A stretch of DNA of 64,000 nucleotides from Antrihabitans stalagmiti (GCF_016482825.1 NZ_JAEMNV010000002.1:372001-436000); one strand, 5' to 3'; positions 46,880 to 55,695 are shown, counted from the first letter of the stretch. The notes: generated by a model from the letters alone, not told the origin. Numbers and translations: made by a program.

Positions 46880-48160
46880 TCAGCTGACCCTGTCCACAAC
46901 CAGCGGCGACGGCGCGGGGGCGTCGGATCCGATCGTCCAGCCCGAAGCCAGCGTCTCAACCGCGCCCGCGAAGGTGTCGGGAGTGTCGGTGTGCAGCGTG
47001 AAGAGCACCTGCCCACGCCGTACCTTGTCGCCGGGTTTGGCCGCCAGCTCGATACCGGCCCCGAATTGGACGGCGTCGCCCTGGCGCGCACGTCCGGCGC
47101 CGAGCTGCCGCACAGCGATACCGACTGCCATCGCATCCAGCTCCGTCAGCACACCCGACTCCGGTGCCGTGACAACCTCGGTGTGCTTCGCACGGGGTAG
47201 GGACGCGTTCGGGTCGCCGCCCTGTGCTGCGATCATCGCGCGCCAGCGGTCCATCGCAGAGCCGTCAGCAAGGCGGTCGGCAGGATCGACATCGCGAATA
47301 CCCGCGAGCTCCAACATTTCTCGTGCGAGAACCAGCGTCAGTTCGACGACATCGGCAGGTCCGCCGCCCTGCAGCACGTCGATGGACTCAGCGACCTCGA
47401 GTGCGTTGCCCGCAGTCAGGCCGAGTGGGGTCTGCATTGCCGTGAGCAACGCGACGGTCGGCAGACCCGCGTCGCGGCCGAGTTCGACCATCGCCGTCGC
47501 CAACTCGTGCGCGCCCTCGCGGGTCTTCATAAATGCGCCTGCGCCGAATTTCACATCGAGCACCAGCGAGCCCGTGCCTTCGGCGATCTTCTTGCTCATG
47601 ATCGAGCTCGCAAGTAGCGGTATCGATTCGACGGTGCCGGTGACGTCACGCAGTGCATAAAGCTTCTTGTCTGCGGGTGCGAGATCTGCGCCGGCCGCGC
47701 AGATCACGGCACCGACGTCGGGATCGGAGAGGATTCTGCGCATGTCGGCGGTGGAGAGGTCTGCACGCCAGCCGGGGATGGACTCCAGCTTGTCGAGCGT
47801 GCCGCCGGTGTGGCCGAGTCCACGACCCGACAGTTGTGGAACTGCGGCACCGCATGCCGCGACGAGCGGTGCGAGCGGCAACGTGATCTTGTCTCCGACG
47901 CCGCCCGTCGAATGTTTGTCGACAGCGGGCGCGGGTAAATCTGTGAAGTCGAGTCGTTGACCGGACGCGATCATCGCGGCCGTCCAACGACTCGTTTCGG
48001 CTCGTGTCATACCGCGCAGGAGGATTGCCATCGCCAACGCAGACATCTGTTCGTCGGCGACGATGCCGCGGGTGAAGCCGTCGACCACCCAGTCGATCTG
48101 GTCTTCGGACAGTACGTGGCCGTCTCGCTTGGCCATGATGATCGATATGGCGTCAGGCAT
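46880..48160 (-). CDS. deoA: Thymidine phosphorylase
   Basis: Cleaves thymidine/deoxyuridine with phosphate to base and deoxyribose 1-phosphate. The 426-residue protein carries the family signature SGRGLGHTGGTLDKLESIPG and the phosphate-binding KHSTGGVGDKITLPLAPL. The N-terminus is AISIIMAKRDGHVLSEDQID, and a C-terminal alpha/beta domain includes the lipoyl-like GDKVRRGQVLFTLHTD. I chose ATG 48160; it overlaps the end of cdd by 8 bp. The open frame extends upstream inside cdd but is not family-like. Confidence 0.95.
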   Translation of the reverse strand: MPDAISIIMAKRDGHVLSEDQIDWVVDGFTRGIVADEQMSALAMAILLRGMTRAETSRWTAAMIASGQRLDFTDLPAPAVDKHSTGGVGDKITLPLAPLVAACGAAVPQLSGRGLGHTGGTLDKLESIPGWRADLSTADMRRILSDPDVGAVICAAGADLAPADKKLYALRDVTGTVESIPLLASSIMSKKIAEGTGSLVLDVKFGAGAFMKTREGAHELATAMVELGRDAGLPTVALLTAMQTPLGLTAGNALEVAESIDVLQGGGPADVVELTLVLAREMLELAGIRDVDPADRLADGSAMDRWRAMIAAQGGDPNASLPRAKHTEVVTAPESGVLTELDAMAVGIAVRQLGAGRARQGDAVQFGAGIELAAKPGDKVRRGQVLFTLHTDTPDTFAGAVETLASGWTIGSDAPAPSPLVVDRVS

Positions 48161-48581
48161 CGGACGCTCCTCGGTTGCTGTCGGTGTTGACGGCATCGAG
48201 ATCGTCCGGCCCGAATGCGTTGGGCAACAACGTGTCGAGTGAAACGGGGCCGGTTCGGAAGTCGACCGCCAATCCTGGGCCGCCGTGTTCGAGCAGTAAT
48301 TGTCGGCATCGTCCGCACGGCATGAGAATTTCGCCACGTGCATCGCAAACGGATACGGCGATCAAGCGACCGCCACCGCTGGAATGGAGGTTGCAAATCA
48401 CGGCACACTCGGCGCAAAGGCCCAGTCCATATGAGACATTCTCCACATTGCAACCGACAACGACTCGGCCGTCATCTGCTAAGGCAGCGGCGCCGACGGG
48501 AAACCGAGAGTACGGCGCGTAGGCGTTTCGCATGGTCCGATAAGCGTTGTCACGCAAGATATTCCAGTCGATTTCGACCAT
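48153..48581 (-). CDS. cdd: Cytidine deaminase
   Basis: A tetrameric zinc deaminase that converts (deoxy)cytidine to (deoxy)uridine. The 142-residue protein has SRFPVGAAAL, the substrate motif GCNVENVSYGL, the zinc and catalytic motif CAECAVICNL (Cys, Glu) and PCGRCRQLL (two Cys). A short extra C-terminal tail (about 15 residues, DDLDAVNTDSNRGA) goes beyond the minimal family. ATG 48581 is preceded by AGGTGG. It is the first gene of the cdd-deoA-add operon and is divergent from sdhC. Confidence 0.95.
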   Translation of the reverse strand: MVEIDWNILRDNAYRTMRNAYAPYSRFPVGAAALADDGRVVVGCNVENVSYGLGLCAECAVICNLHSSGGGRLIAVSVCDARGEILMPCGRCRQLLLEHGGPGLAVDFRTGPVSLDTLLPNAFGPDDLDAVNTDSNRGASDA

Positions 48582-48645
48582 CGTGATCCACCTCGTTTCA
48601 CTCGACAACACGTTACCGAATTACACATTCAACTGCCGCTCCAGC

Positions 48646-48664
48646 ATTGGAAAGGCAAACCTAA
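48646..48664. promoter_or_regulatory. Degenerate iron-box (IdeR/DtxR) candidate upstream of sdhC
   Basis: ATTGGAAAGGCAAACCTAA matches the IdeR/DtxR consensus TTAGGTTAGSCTAACCTAA at 14 of 19 positions by my count, with 8 of 9 in the right half. It lies in the 228-bp gap between cdd and sdhC, about 145 bp upstream of sdhC. SDH is iron-rich and is under iron control in some actinobacteria. The rest of the gap shows only the sdhC ribosome site (GGAGG). Confidence 0.35.
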
Positions 48665-48809
48665 CAACGACGCTCGCGCCGAAACGTTTCGCTAGTTCGG
48701 TTAGTTCCCAGTTTCGAAGAGGATTAGAGTTGATCACAAGTCGGCTCAGGTTCTCGTCGAGCGAAGGGGCTCGACGCGTCCATCAAAGACGTTGGAGGCA
48801 AAGCACTCG

Positions 48810-49217
48810 ATGAGTACCACCACTGAGACCGCGGCACCTGAAAAGGCGCCGAAGCGGTCGCTCTACCGAGGTGATCCCGGGATGTGGTCCTGGGTCATGC
48901 ACCGCATCAGCGGCGTCACCCTCTTCTTCTTCCTCTTCGTCCACGTTCTCGACACAGCCCTCGTGCGCGTGAGCCAGGACAGCTACAACGAAGTCGTCGA
49001 CACCTACAAGAACCCGTTGGTCGGGTTGATGGAACTGGCGCTCGTCGCGCTCGTCCTCTACCACGGCCTCAACGGCGTTCGCGTCATGCTCGTCGACTTC
49101 TGGGGCAAGGGCCCGCGGAACCAGCGACTGATGTTGTGGATCATTCTCGGCATCTGGTTCGTAGTCATGATTCCCGCAGCCGGGCGCATCTTCTACAACA
49201 TGTTTGCGGGGCACTGA
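48810..49217 (+). CDS. sdhC: Succinate dehydrogenase cytochrome b556 subunit
   Basis: A membrane anchor subunit of complex II. The 135-residue protein has three transmembrane helices (about 30-55, 70-90, 105-125). The family's HRISGVTLFFFLFVHVLD contains the Arg/Ser of the quinone site and the haem-ligand His (FVHVLD). I chose ATG 48810 behind GGAGG rather than the upstream TTG. sdhD starts 1 bp after its stop. Order C-D-A-B matches the mycobacterial Sdh2 operon (Rv3316-Rv3319, from memory). Confidence 0.93.
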   Translation: MSTTTETAAPEKAPKRSLYRGDPGMWSWVMHRISGVTLFFFLFVHVLDTALVRVSQDSYNEVVDTYKNPLVGLMELALVALVLYHGLNGVRVMLVDFWGKGPRNQRLMLWIILGIWFVVMIPAAGRIFYNMFAGH

Positions 49218-49218
49218 C

Positions 49219-49665
49219 ATGACGACGACCGAAGCCAAATCGCTCGGTACCTCATACGACCGGCCGGCGAGCCTGGACAACCCGCGCTCGCCGCGCAAGG
49301 CATCCAAGAGCAACTTCGAGTTGTACGCGTGGCTCTTCATGCGGTTCTCCGGACTGGCACTGATCGTGCTCGTGTTCGGCCACTTGATCATCATGCTGAT
49401 GGTCGACGAAGGTGTGCATCGCATCAACTTCGCGTTCGTCGCAGGACGTTGGGCCAGCCCGTTCTGGCAGTTCTGGGATCTGACGATGTTGTGGCTGGCG
49501 CAGCTGCACGGCGGCAACGGACTTCGGACCGTCATCGCCGACTACTCGCGCAAGGATTCGACACGGTTCTGGTTGAACACCCTCCTGGTGCTGTCGATGA
49601 TCCTCATCATGGGACTCGGCACCTACGTCATCTTCACTTTCGACCCCAATATCAAGGCCAGCTAG
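49219..49665 (+). CDS. sdhD: Succinate dehydrogenase hydrophobic membrane anchor
   Basis: The second membrane anchor, 148 residues, with three helices (about 40-65, 85-105, 120-142). FMRFSGLALIVLVFGHLIIM parallels the SdhC motif and includes a His at the expected haem-ligand position; LAQLHGGNGLRTVIADY is the conserved quinone-side loop. ATG 49219 follows the sdhC stop by 1 bp. sdhA follows after 16 bp. Confidence 0.92.
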   Translation: MTTTEAKSLGTSYDRPASLDNPRSPRKASKSNFELYAWLFMRFSGLALIVLVFGHLIIMLMVDEGVHRINFAFVAGRWASPFWQFWDLTMLWLAQLHGGNGLRTVIADYSRKDSTRFWLNTLLVLSMILIMGLGTYVIFTFDPNIKAS

Positions 49666-49681
49666 GGGAACTGAGACAAAC

Positions 49682-51436
49682 ATGCAGGAACATCGCTATG
49701 ACGTCGTCATCGTTGGAGCAGGCGGCGCGGGTATGCGCGCCGCTATCGAAGCGGGCCCCCGCGTTCGGACAGCGGTACTGACCAAGCTCTATCCGACTCG
49801 TAGCCACACCGGCGCCGCGCAGGGCGGCATGTGCGCGGCCCTTGCGAACGTCGAAGAAGACAACTGGGAATGGCACACCTTCGACACCGTGAAGGGCGGC
49901 GACTACCTGGTCGACCAGGACGCCGCCGAGATCATGGCGAAGGAAGCGATCGACGCCGTTCTCGACCTCGAGAAGATGGGTCTGCCGTTCAACCGGACGC
50001 CCGAGGGCAAGATCGATCAACGCCGCTTCGGTGGACATACGCGTGACCACGGCAAGGCTCCGGTCCGCCGGGCCTGTTACGCCGCCGACCGCACCGGTCA
50101 CATGATCCTGCAGACGCTCTACCAGAACTGCGTCAAGCACGACGTGCAGTTCTTCAACGAGTTCTACGTGCTCGACATCGCGATCACCGAGACCGACCGC
50201 GGACCGACCGCCACGGGCGTCATCGCCTACGAGCTGGCGACCGGCGAACTGCACGTGTTCCATGCGAAGTCGATCGTCTTCGCGACCGGCGGTTCGGGCC
50301 GTATGTACAAGACGACATCCAACGCGCACACCCTGACCGGCGACGGTATGGCGATCGTGTTCCGCAAGGGACTTCCCTTGGAGGACATGGAGTTCCACCA
50401 GTTCCATCCGACCGGACTCGCAGGGCTGGGCATCCTCATCTCCGAAGCCGTCCGCGGCGAGGGTGGCATTCTGCGCAACGTCGACGGCGAACGCTTTATG
50501 GAGCGTTATGCGCCGACGATCAAGGACCTCGCACCTCGTGACATCGTCGCGCGGTCGATGGTGCTCGAGGTCCTCGAAGGCCGCGGCGCCGGACCCGACA
50601 AGGACTACGTCTACATCGACGTGACCCACCTCGGCGCAGAGGTGCTGGAGGAGAAACTCCCCGACATCACCGAATTCTCGCGCACCTACCTCGGTGTCGA
50701 CCCGGTGACCGAACTCGTTCCCGTGTTCCCGACCTGCCACTACGTCATGGGCGGAATCCCGACACGGATCCGTGGCGAGGTGCTGCGCAACAACAAGGAC
50801 ATCGTCTACGGCCTCTACGCCGCCGGCGAATGCGCCTGCGTGTCGGTGCACGGCGCCAATCGCCTCGGCACCAACTCGCTGCTCGACATCAACGTGTTCG
50901 GTCGTCGTGCAGGTATGGCGGCAGCCGACTACGCGGAGCGGCACGCCGACTTCGTCCCGATGCCCGACAAGCCCGAGCACATGGTCGAGCAGTGGCTGGC
51001 CCGCATTCTCTCCGGCGACGGACACGAGCGCGCGGCCGACATCCGGACCGAAATGCAGAAGACGATGGACAACAACGCATCCGTCTTCCGCACGGAGGAC
51101 ACACTCAAGCAGGCGTTGGGCGACATCCAGAATCTCAAAGAGCGCTACAACCGAATCACAGTGCACGACAAGGGAAAGCGCTACAACAGCGATCTGCTCG
51201 AAGCGCTCGAACTCGGCTTCCTGCTCGAGTTGGCCGAAGTCACCGTCGTCGGTGCCCTCAACCGCAAGGAAACCCGCGGTGGACACGCTCGCGAGGACTA
51301 TCCGAACCGCGACGACGTCAACTTCATGCGGCACACGATGGCGTACAAGGAGGGCAGCGATCTGCTGTCCGACATTCGCCTCGACTTCAAGCCGGTAGTG
51401 CAGACCCGCTACGAGCCGATGGAGCGTAAGTACTGA
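49682..51436 (+). CDS. sdhA: Succinate dehydrogenase flavoprotein subunit
   Basis: The catalytic subunit of complex II, with covalent FAD. The 584-residue protein has VVIVGAGGAGMRAAIEAG at the N-terminus and SHTGAAQGGMCAAL, with the His that carries the flavin. HQFHPTGLAGLGILISEAVRGEGG follows, then the active-site Arg/His region (TRDHGKAPVRRACYAADRTG, HYVMGGIPT), GECACVSVHGANRLGTNSLLD, and the helical and C-terminal domains (RKETRGGHAREDYPNRDDVNF). It overlaps sdhB by 1 bp. Confidence 0.97.
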   Translation: MQEHRYDVVIVGAGGAGMRAAIEAGPRVRTAVLTKLYPTRSHTGAAQGGMCAALANVEEDNWEWHTFDTVKGGDYLVDQDAAEIMAKEAIDAVLDLEKMGLPFNRTPEGKIDQRRFGGHTRDHGKAPVRRACYAADRTGHMILQTLYQNCVKHDVQFFNEFYVLDIAITETDRGPTATGVIAYELATGELHVFHAKSIVFATGGSGRMYKTTSNAHTLTGDGMAIVFRKGLPLEDMEFHQFHPTGLAGLGILISEAVRGEGGILRNVDGERFMERYAPTIKDLAPRDIVARSMVLEVLEGRGAGPDKDYVYIDVTHLGAEVLEEKLPDITEFSRTYLGVDPVTELVPVFPTCHYVMGGIPTRIRGEVLRNNKDIVYGLYAAGECACVSVHGANRLGTNSLLDINVFGRRAGMAAADYAERHADFVPMPDKPEHMVEQWLARILSGDGHERAADIRTEMQKTMDNNASVFRTEDTLKQALGDIQNLKERYNRITVHDKGKRYNSDLLEALELGFLLELAEVTVVGALNRKETRGGHAREDYPNRDDVNFMRHTMAYKEGSDLLSDIRLDFKPVVQTRYEPMERKY

Positions 51437-52209
51437 TGACGACCACCGAAGCACCAGCCCCAGAGAAGGCGGCGCCGGTCCCCGAGGGATCGGTCATGGT
51501 CACCATGAAGATCGCGCGCTTCAACCCGGAGAACGATCTCGGTGCGCATTGGGAGAGCTTCCAGGTTCCCTGCCTGCCGACCGACCGGCTGTTGAACCTG
51601 CTGCTCTACATCAAGAACTACCTGGACGGCACACTCACGTTCCGGCGCTCGTGCGCGCACGGCGTGTGCGGTTCGGACGCTATGCGGATCAACGGCGTCA
51701 ACCGTCTTGCCTGCAAGGTGCTGATGCGTGACATGTTGCCGAAGGACTCCAGCAAGACGCTGACCATCTCGGTCGAGCCGATCCGTGGCTTGCCGGTCGA
51801 GAAGGATCTGATCGTCGACATGGAACCGTTCTTCGATGCGTTCCGTGCGGTCAAGCCGTACCTGATCACCACGGGCAACGAGCCGACACGGGAGCGCATC
51901 CAGTCGGCGGCCGATCGTCACCGCTTCGACGACACCACGAAGTGCATTCTGTGTGCGTGCTGCACCACGTCGTGCCCGGTGTACTGGAGTGACGGCAGCT
52001 ACTTCGGTCCCGCCGCGATCGTCAATGCGCACCGGTTCATTTTCGACAGCCGTGACGAAGGTGCGCGCGAGCGTCTCGACATCCTCAACGACGTCGAAGG
52101 TGTGTGGCGTTGCCGCACGACGTTCAACTGCACCGACGCGTGCCCGCGTGGCATCGAAGTGACGAAGGCAATTCAGGAAGTCAAGCGCGCGTTGCTGTTT
52201 GCACGCTGA
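51436..52209 (+). CDS. sdhB: Succinate dehydrogenase iron-sulfur subunit
   Basis: The electron-transfer subunit, 257 residues. The [2Fe-2S] domain has SCAHGVCGSDAMRING plus LAC; the C-terminal ferredoxin domain has CILCACCTTSCP ([4Fe-4S]) and CRTTFNCTDACPRG (the [3Fe-4S] and final [4Fe-4S] ligands). An N-terminal extension of about 20 residues (Ala/Pro/Glu-rich) precedes VTMKIARFNPENDLG. ATG 51436 shares a base with the sdhA stop. Confidence 0.97.
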   Translation: MTTTEAPAPEKAAPVPEGSVMVTMKIARFNPENDLGAHWESFQVPCLPTDRLLNLLLYIKNYLDGTLTFRRSCAHGVCGSDAMRINGVNRLACKVLMRDMLPKDSSKTLTISVEPIRGLPVEKDLIVDMEPFFDAFRAVKPYLITTGNEPTRERIQSAADRHRFDDTTKCILCACCTTSCPVYWSDGSYFGPAAIVNAHRFIFDSRDEGARERLDILNDVEGVWRCRTTFNCTDACPRGIEVTKAIQEVKRALLFAR

Positions 52210-52230
52210 CCTACTTTCTACGGATCAGCG
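52204..52230. terminator. Weak hairpin between sdhB and TetR gene ends
   Basis: CGCTGA-N15-TCAGCG spans the two converging stop codons. The stem is only 6 bp with a long loop, so it is at best a weak bidirectional terminator. Confidence 0.3.
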
Positions 52231-52818
52231 CCCGAGCGGTAAGCCGTCTTCCAGATAGCGAACCGCTCGGAGCGCGTCGGTCGGGCTGTTCGTATTTTCG
52301 TTCATCGTCGCGACGATGGCACCGACCATTGCGCCGGCATGTGCGCGCACTTCGGTGTCGTCGGCGGATCGACCGGTGCGCTCGGCCATCATCTCAGCGA
52401 GCATGTCGATGGTGCGCATCATTTCTTGCGTCACAGCCCGTTTCAATTCGGGTACCGAGTAGAGCAGGCGGGTGCGGCGCCTCTCGAATTCGACGTCCTC
52501 CGGCGTCAAATCGTTGAACAGCGCCTCTGCAGCGAGTCGGATCGCGGCGAACATCGGTACGTCGGATGGCTGAGCGGCGACCGCCTGGATCATCGCGGGA
52601 TCGAGATCGTCGGCGAGCACCAACTGTTCCTTCGTGGGGAAATACCGGAAGAACGTGCTCGGCGAAACGTCTGCGGCTTCCGCGATCTGCTCGATCGTCG
52701 TCTCCGCGTACCCTTGCTCCTCGAACAGGCGGAACGCCTCGGACCGAATGGTGGCCCGAGTGCGCGCCTTTTTTCGTTCCCTGAGCCCGATCGATGGAAC
52801 GGTCGTGTCAGCCGGCAT
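52225..52818 (-). CDS. TetR-family regulator downstream of an MFS pump
   Basis: A 197-residue TetR protein: helix-turn-helix at about 15-60 (RTRATIRSEAFRLFEEQGYAE, TIEQIAEAADVSPSTFFRYF), then a helical domain with an EFERRRTRLLYSVPEL stretch typical of MftR-like TetR regulators. ATG 52818 lies within the 3' end of the MFS gene (11-bp overlap), so pump and regulator share an mRNA. It likely autoregulates the pair through the inverted repeats upstream of the MFS gene. Confidence 0.88.
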   Translation of the reverse strand: MPADTTVPSIGLRERKKARTRATIRSEAFRLFEEQGYAETTIEQIAEAADVSPSTFFRYFPTKEQLVLADDLDPAMIQAVAAQPSDVPMFAAIRLAAEALFNDLTPEDVEFERRRTRLLYSVPELKRAVTQEMMRTIDMLAEMMAERTGRSADDTEVRAHAGAMVGAIVATMNENTNSPTDALRAVRYLEDGLPLGR

Positions 52819-54340
52819 GCACTGATTCTGACTTATCCACCGACGGTGGCGTCGCATCCGGGGTTGTCGGGTTCGTCGCCTGCGGGCGAAAGCGTGCCGC
52901 AAGGACAACTGCGACCGCGCAGGTTGCCGCACAGACCCACAGCATGACGCCCATGCCGGACACAAACGACGCCTGTACGTGCTCGAGCAATCCGGAGTCG
53001 CCGGTCGACTTCGCCACTGCGACAACGGCGTTGACGCCGTCGCTGATCGGCGCGGTATCGAGGTCGCCGAGTTCGGAGCGGTAGCGCGTGGCGAGCACGG
53101 TACCGAGGATAGCCACCCCGATCGTGCCACCAGCCTGCCGAAGTGCCTGAATCAGTGCCGAGCCCGACCCGGATCGCTCGGCCGACAATGCGTCCATTGC
53201 GACACCCATCGCTGCGGGCATCACGAAGCCCATCCCCGCACCGACAACGGTGATCCAGATTGCGGTGAATCCGTAGCCGGATTCGACGGAGGTCAGTGCG
53301 CCGGTTGCAAGTCCTGCCGTCAGCAAAACGAAGCCGACGACGATCACCGACCGCGCACCCGCACGTTGGAGCAATCGGTCACCCAGTCGCGTGCCGACGA
53401 CAAGTCCGCCGATCAGCGGCAGCAAGCGCAGACCACTACCGAGGGCATCGGTGCCGAGGACTGCCTGAAAATACTGTGGTGCGGTGAAGAACAGCCCGAA
53501 CATGCCGAAGTTGACCAGGGTCGCGAAGATCGTGCCCCACCGAAACCCTGCACTCGCGAACAGCGAGAGGTCGATCAGCGGATGTTCGGTTCGGCTTTCC
53601 CACCACGCGAAGACCGCGAGTATGGCAATGCCCGCAGCGATCGAGGCCCCGACGACGATGTCACTCCAGCCGTTCTCGCCGGCTCGAATGAAGCCGTAGG
53701 TGAGGCTCAGGAGGCCGAGCGAGGAAGCGACGGCACCTGGAACGTCGATGGGAGTGCGTTGCGCGCTACGCGATTCGGGCACGAGCACGGCGACCGCCAC
53801 AGCGCCGACGAGGACGAGCGGGACGTTGATGAGGAAGACCGACCCCCACCAGTAGTGCTCGAGTAGCCAGCCACCGAGAATCGGGCCGAGCGGAAGGCCG
53901 ATCGCTGTCGACGTCACCCAGATCGTCAAAGCCCGCGCCCGCTCTTTCGAGTCGGGAAACAGGATCGGCAGCACCGACATCGATAGCGGCATCATGATCG
54001 CGGCGCCGAGTCCGAGTACGGCCCGACCTGCGACAAGTTGCCCGGACGTCGCGGCGTAGCTGCAAGCCAGCGAGGCGGCGCCGAAGAGCAGCAGGGCTCC
54101 GAGCAGAAACTTCTTGCGCCCGTAGCGGTCCCCCAGTGCGCCTGCGGGCAGCATCGCGGCGGCGAGCACAAGCGTGTACGCCGAGCTGAACCACTGCAGC
54201 TGAGAACTGCTCGCGTCGAGGTCCGTCGCAAGGGTCGGCAAGGCAACGGTCAGCACTGTGACGTCGAGTCCGATCGTCAGCATCGCGACTGCAAGAGCAC
54301 CGAGTGCCAGCCACCGGCGACGCGAATCGACTTTGGTCAT
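52808..54340 (-). CDS. MFS multidrug efflux transporter, DHA2 (14-helix) family
   Basis: A 510-residue proton-driven drug exporter of the EmrB/QacA type. It has 14 predicted helices, motif C-like GLDVTVLTVALPTLATDL in helix 1, motif A ALGDRYGRKKFLLGALLLFG, and motif C (GWLLEHYWWGSVFLINVP region). The substrate is unknown. I chose ATG 54340, with AGGAGA just upstream; a TTG at 54355 is also in frame. Its regulator gene overlaps the 3' end. Confidence 0.92.
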   Translation of the reverse strand: MTKVDSRRRWLALGALAVAMLTIGLDVTVLTVALPTLATDLDASSSQLQWFSSAYTLVLAAAMLPAGALGDRYGRKKFLLGALLLFGAASLACSYAATSGQLVAGRAVLGLGAAIMMPLSMSVLPILFPDSKERARALTIWVTSTAIGLPLGPILGGWLLEHYWWGSVFLINVPLVLVGAVAVAVLVPESRSAQRTPIDVPGAVASSLGLLSLTYGFIRAGENGWSDIVVGASIAAGIAILAVFAWWESRTEHPLIDLSLFASAGFRWGTIFATLVNFGMFGLFFTAPQYFQAVLGTDALGSGLRLLPLIGGLVVGTRLGDRLLQRAGARSVIVVGFVLLTAGLATGALTSVESGYGFTAIWITVVGAGMGFVMPAAMGVAMDALSAERSGSGSALIQALRQAGGTIGVAILGTVLATRYRSELGDLDTAPISDGVNAVVAVAKSTGDSGLLEHVQASFVSGMGVMLWVCAATCAVAVVLAARFRPQATNPTTPDATPPSVDKSESVHAG

Positions 54341-54348
54341 GACATCTC

Positions 54349-54418
54349 CTATCAAGTGGATGTTTATCTATTTTGATAGTAACCACCATTTAAGGCAGGC
54401 TGTCAATACCTCGTATTG
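54349..54418. promoter_or_regulatory. Inverted repeats upstream of the MFS gene
   Basis: CTATCAA (54349-54355) and TTGATAG (54373-54379) form a 7-bp inverted repeat with a 17-bp gap, covering the region just before the MFS start. CAATAC-CTC-GTATTG (54404-54418) is a second, tighter one. Either could be the operator of the co-transcribed TetR regulator. Confidence 0.45.
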
Positions 54419-54490
54419 GCATCTCCGATTCCGAGGCGCCACCCCCAGCGGACACTGAGGTGCAGACGTCCCGACATGACAGGCGGTGAG

Positions 54491-55042
54491 ATGACCGACC
54501 ACTTCTTGACCGACGATCAGATCGACACGATGACGCCGATGCAGCGTCGTGAGTTGATCGCGCGGTTACAGCGCCCGATCGCAGAACTGTTCCCTCCGCC
54601 CGAGCACATCGAGCGGATCCGCCGTGCGCGGCTCGGCATGATGATCTTCGGCTCGATTGCGCTGATCCCCTGGATCGTCTACCTGCTGTTGACGTTGCCG
54701 GACGACTACGTTGCCAACAACTGGACACTCACCTGGGTCGGGTTCGACGGACTGCTCGTCGTCATGATGGCGACGACCGCAGTGCTCGGCTGGAAACGCA
54801 GACAACTGCTCGTGCTGACAGCGTTCGCGACCGGAATCCTGCTGCTCTGCGACGCGTGGTTCGACATCATGACCGCCCAAGCGGACGACGTCTGGATCGC
54901 GGTGGCGACCGCACTGATTCTCGAATTGCCCGTCGCATTCGTACTCATCAGCGGCACGTTGCGAATAATTCGATTGATGGCGGCGCGGCAATGGTTGCTG
55001 GAACCGGGAATGCGACTGTGGGACGTGCGTCTGCCTATCTGA
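54491..55042 (+). CDS. Four-helix membrane protein of unknown function
   Basis: A 183-residue protein. A soluble N-terminal stretch (about 1-45: MTDHFLTDDQIDTMTPMQRREL) is followed by four hydrophobic helices (about 45-67, 75-95, 100-122, 130-160) and a short basic/aromatic tail. I do not recognise the family. ATG 54491 has GGCGGTGAG upstream; ATG 54476 would add five residues. It is divergent from the MFS gene. The CHAP-domain gene follows after about 30 bp and may be co-transcribed. Confidence 0.7.
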   Translation: MTDHFLTDDQIDTMTPMQRRELIARLQRPIAELFPPPEHIERIRRARLGMMIFGSIALIPWIVYLLLTLPDDYVANNWTLTWVGFDGLLVVMMATTAVLGWKRRQLLVLTAFATGILLLCDAWFDIMTAQADDVWIAVATALILELPVAFVLISGTLRIIRLMAARQWLLEPGMRLWDVRLPI

Positions 55043-55049
55043 AAGATAG
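55035..55049. promoter_or_regulatory. Inverted repeat before the CHAP gene
   Basis: CTATCT-GAA-AGATAG, 6-bp perfect arms, spans the stop codon of the membrane-protein gene and lies 26 bp before the CHAP-protein start. It could be an operator or an RNA hairpin; there is no clear ribosome-binding site between it and the ATG. Confidence 0.35.
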
Positions 55050-55074
55050 CCGACCTGCCGCTATTCTCGATGCC

Positions 55075-55674
55075 ATGGGGGAAACATCGGCGAGGGAAAC
55101 ATCGGCGCCTCGAACAACGCGGGCAATACTCGGCGGGTTTGCCCTGCTCGGTGTCGTCGCCATCGCGTTAGGGATCGCGGTCGCCAAGTTCGGCGTATTC
55201 GATGCTGCTGGGCCGCAAGCATTCCCAGCGGTGTCGACCGCCGGCCTCGACCCACGCCAAGCCAAGATCGTCGAACTGCTGCACACCGAGTTCGACGCTG
55301 CACCGCCTGGCGAGAAGTATTCCGAAGGCGTCGACGAACCCTGGTGTGCCGACTTCGTCAGCTGGATCATGCGCGAGGCAGAAATGCCTTTAGCAAATCC
55401 GAACTCGGGATCCTGGCGTATCCCCGGCGTCTACACATTGCAGGAGTTCTACACCGCTAACGGTCGATTCGTCGCACACGGCACCGGTTATCAGCCGAAG
55501 ATCGGCGACACGGTGCTCTACAGCGACGACAGCAAGTTCGGTCAGCACACCAACGTCGTCGTCGCCAACGATGCCGGGACGCTGACCACCGTCGGCGGCA
55601 ACGAAGGCGATGAGATTCGCGTCAGCACAGTCGATCTCAGCGATGCCGGGATCGTCGGCTACGGCGTCCTGTAG
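55075..55674 (+). CDS. CHAP-domain cell-wall amidase/peptidase, membrane-anchored
   Basis: A 199-residue protein with an N-terminal membrane anchor or signal (about 16-42: RAILGGFALLGVVAIALGIAVA). A CHAP domain follows with the catalytic Cys91 (DEPWCADFVSWIMREAEM) and His158 (FGQHTNVVVANDAG). CHAP enzymes cut peptidoglycan amide or peptide bonds. ATG 55075 is preferred because it places the hydrophobic segment near the N-terminus; the open frame extends upstream inside the previous gene. Confidence 0.85.
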   Translation: MGETSARETSAPRTTRAILGGFALLGVVAIALGIAVAKFGVFDAAGPQAFPAVSTAGLDPRQAKIVELLHTEFDAAPPGEKYSEGVDEPWCADFVSWIMREAEMPLANPNSGSWRIPGVYTLQEFYTANGRFVAHGTGYQPKIGDTVLYSDDSKFGQHTNVVVANDAGTLTTVGGNEGDEIRVSTVDLSDAGIVGYGVL

Positions 55675-55695
55675 CCCACTCGGGCGATCCGATAA

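Noticed and set aside
48690-48712. Second iron-box-like sequence before sdhC (TTCGGTTAG...)
   Set aside because: Only the left half resembles the consensus; overall match about 9 of 19.
49652-51454. 600-codon open frame antisense to sdhA
   Set aside because: Same artefact; sdhA is unmistakable on the plus strand.
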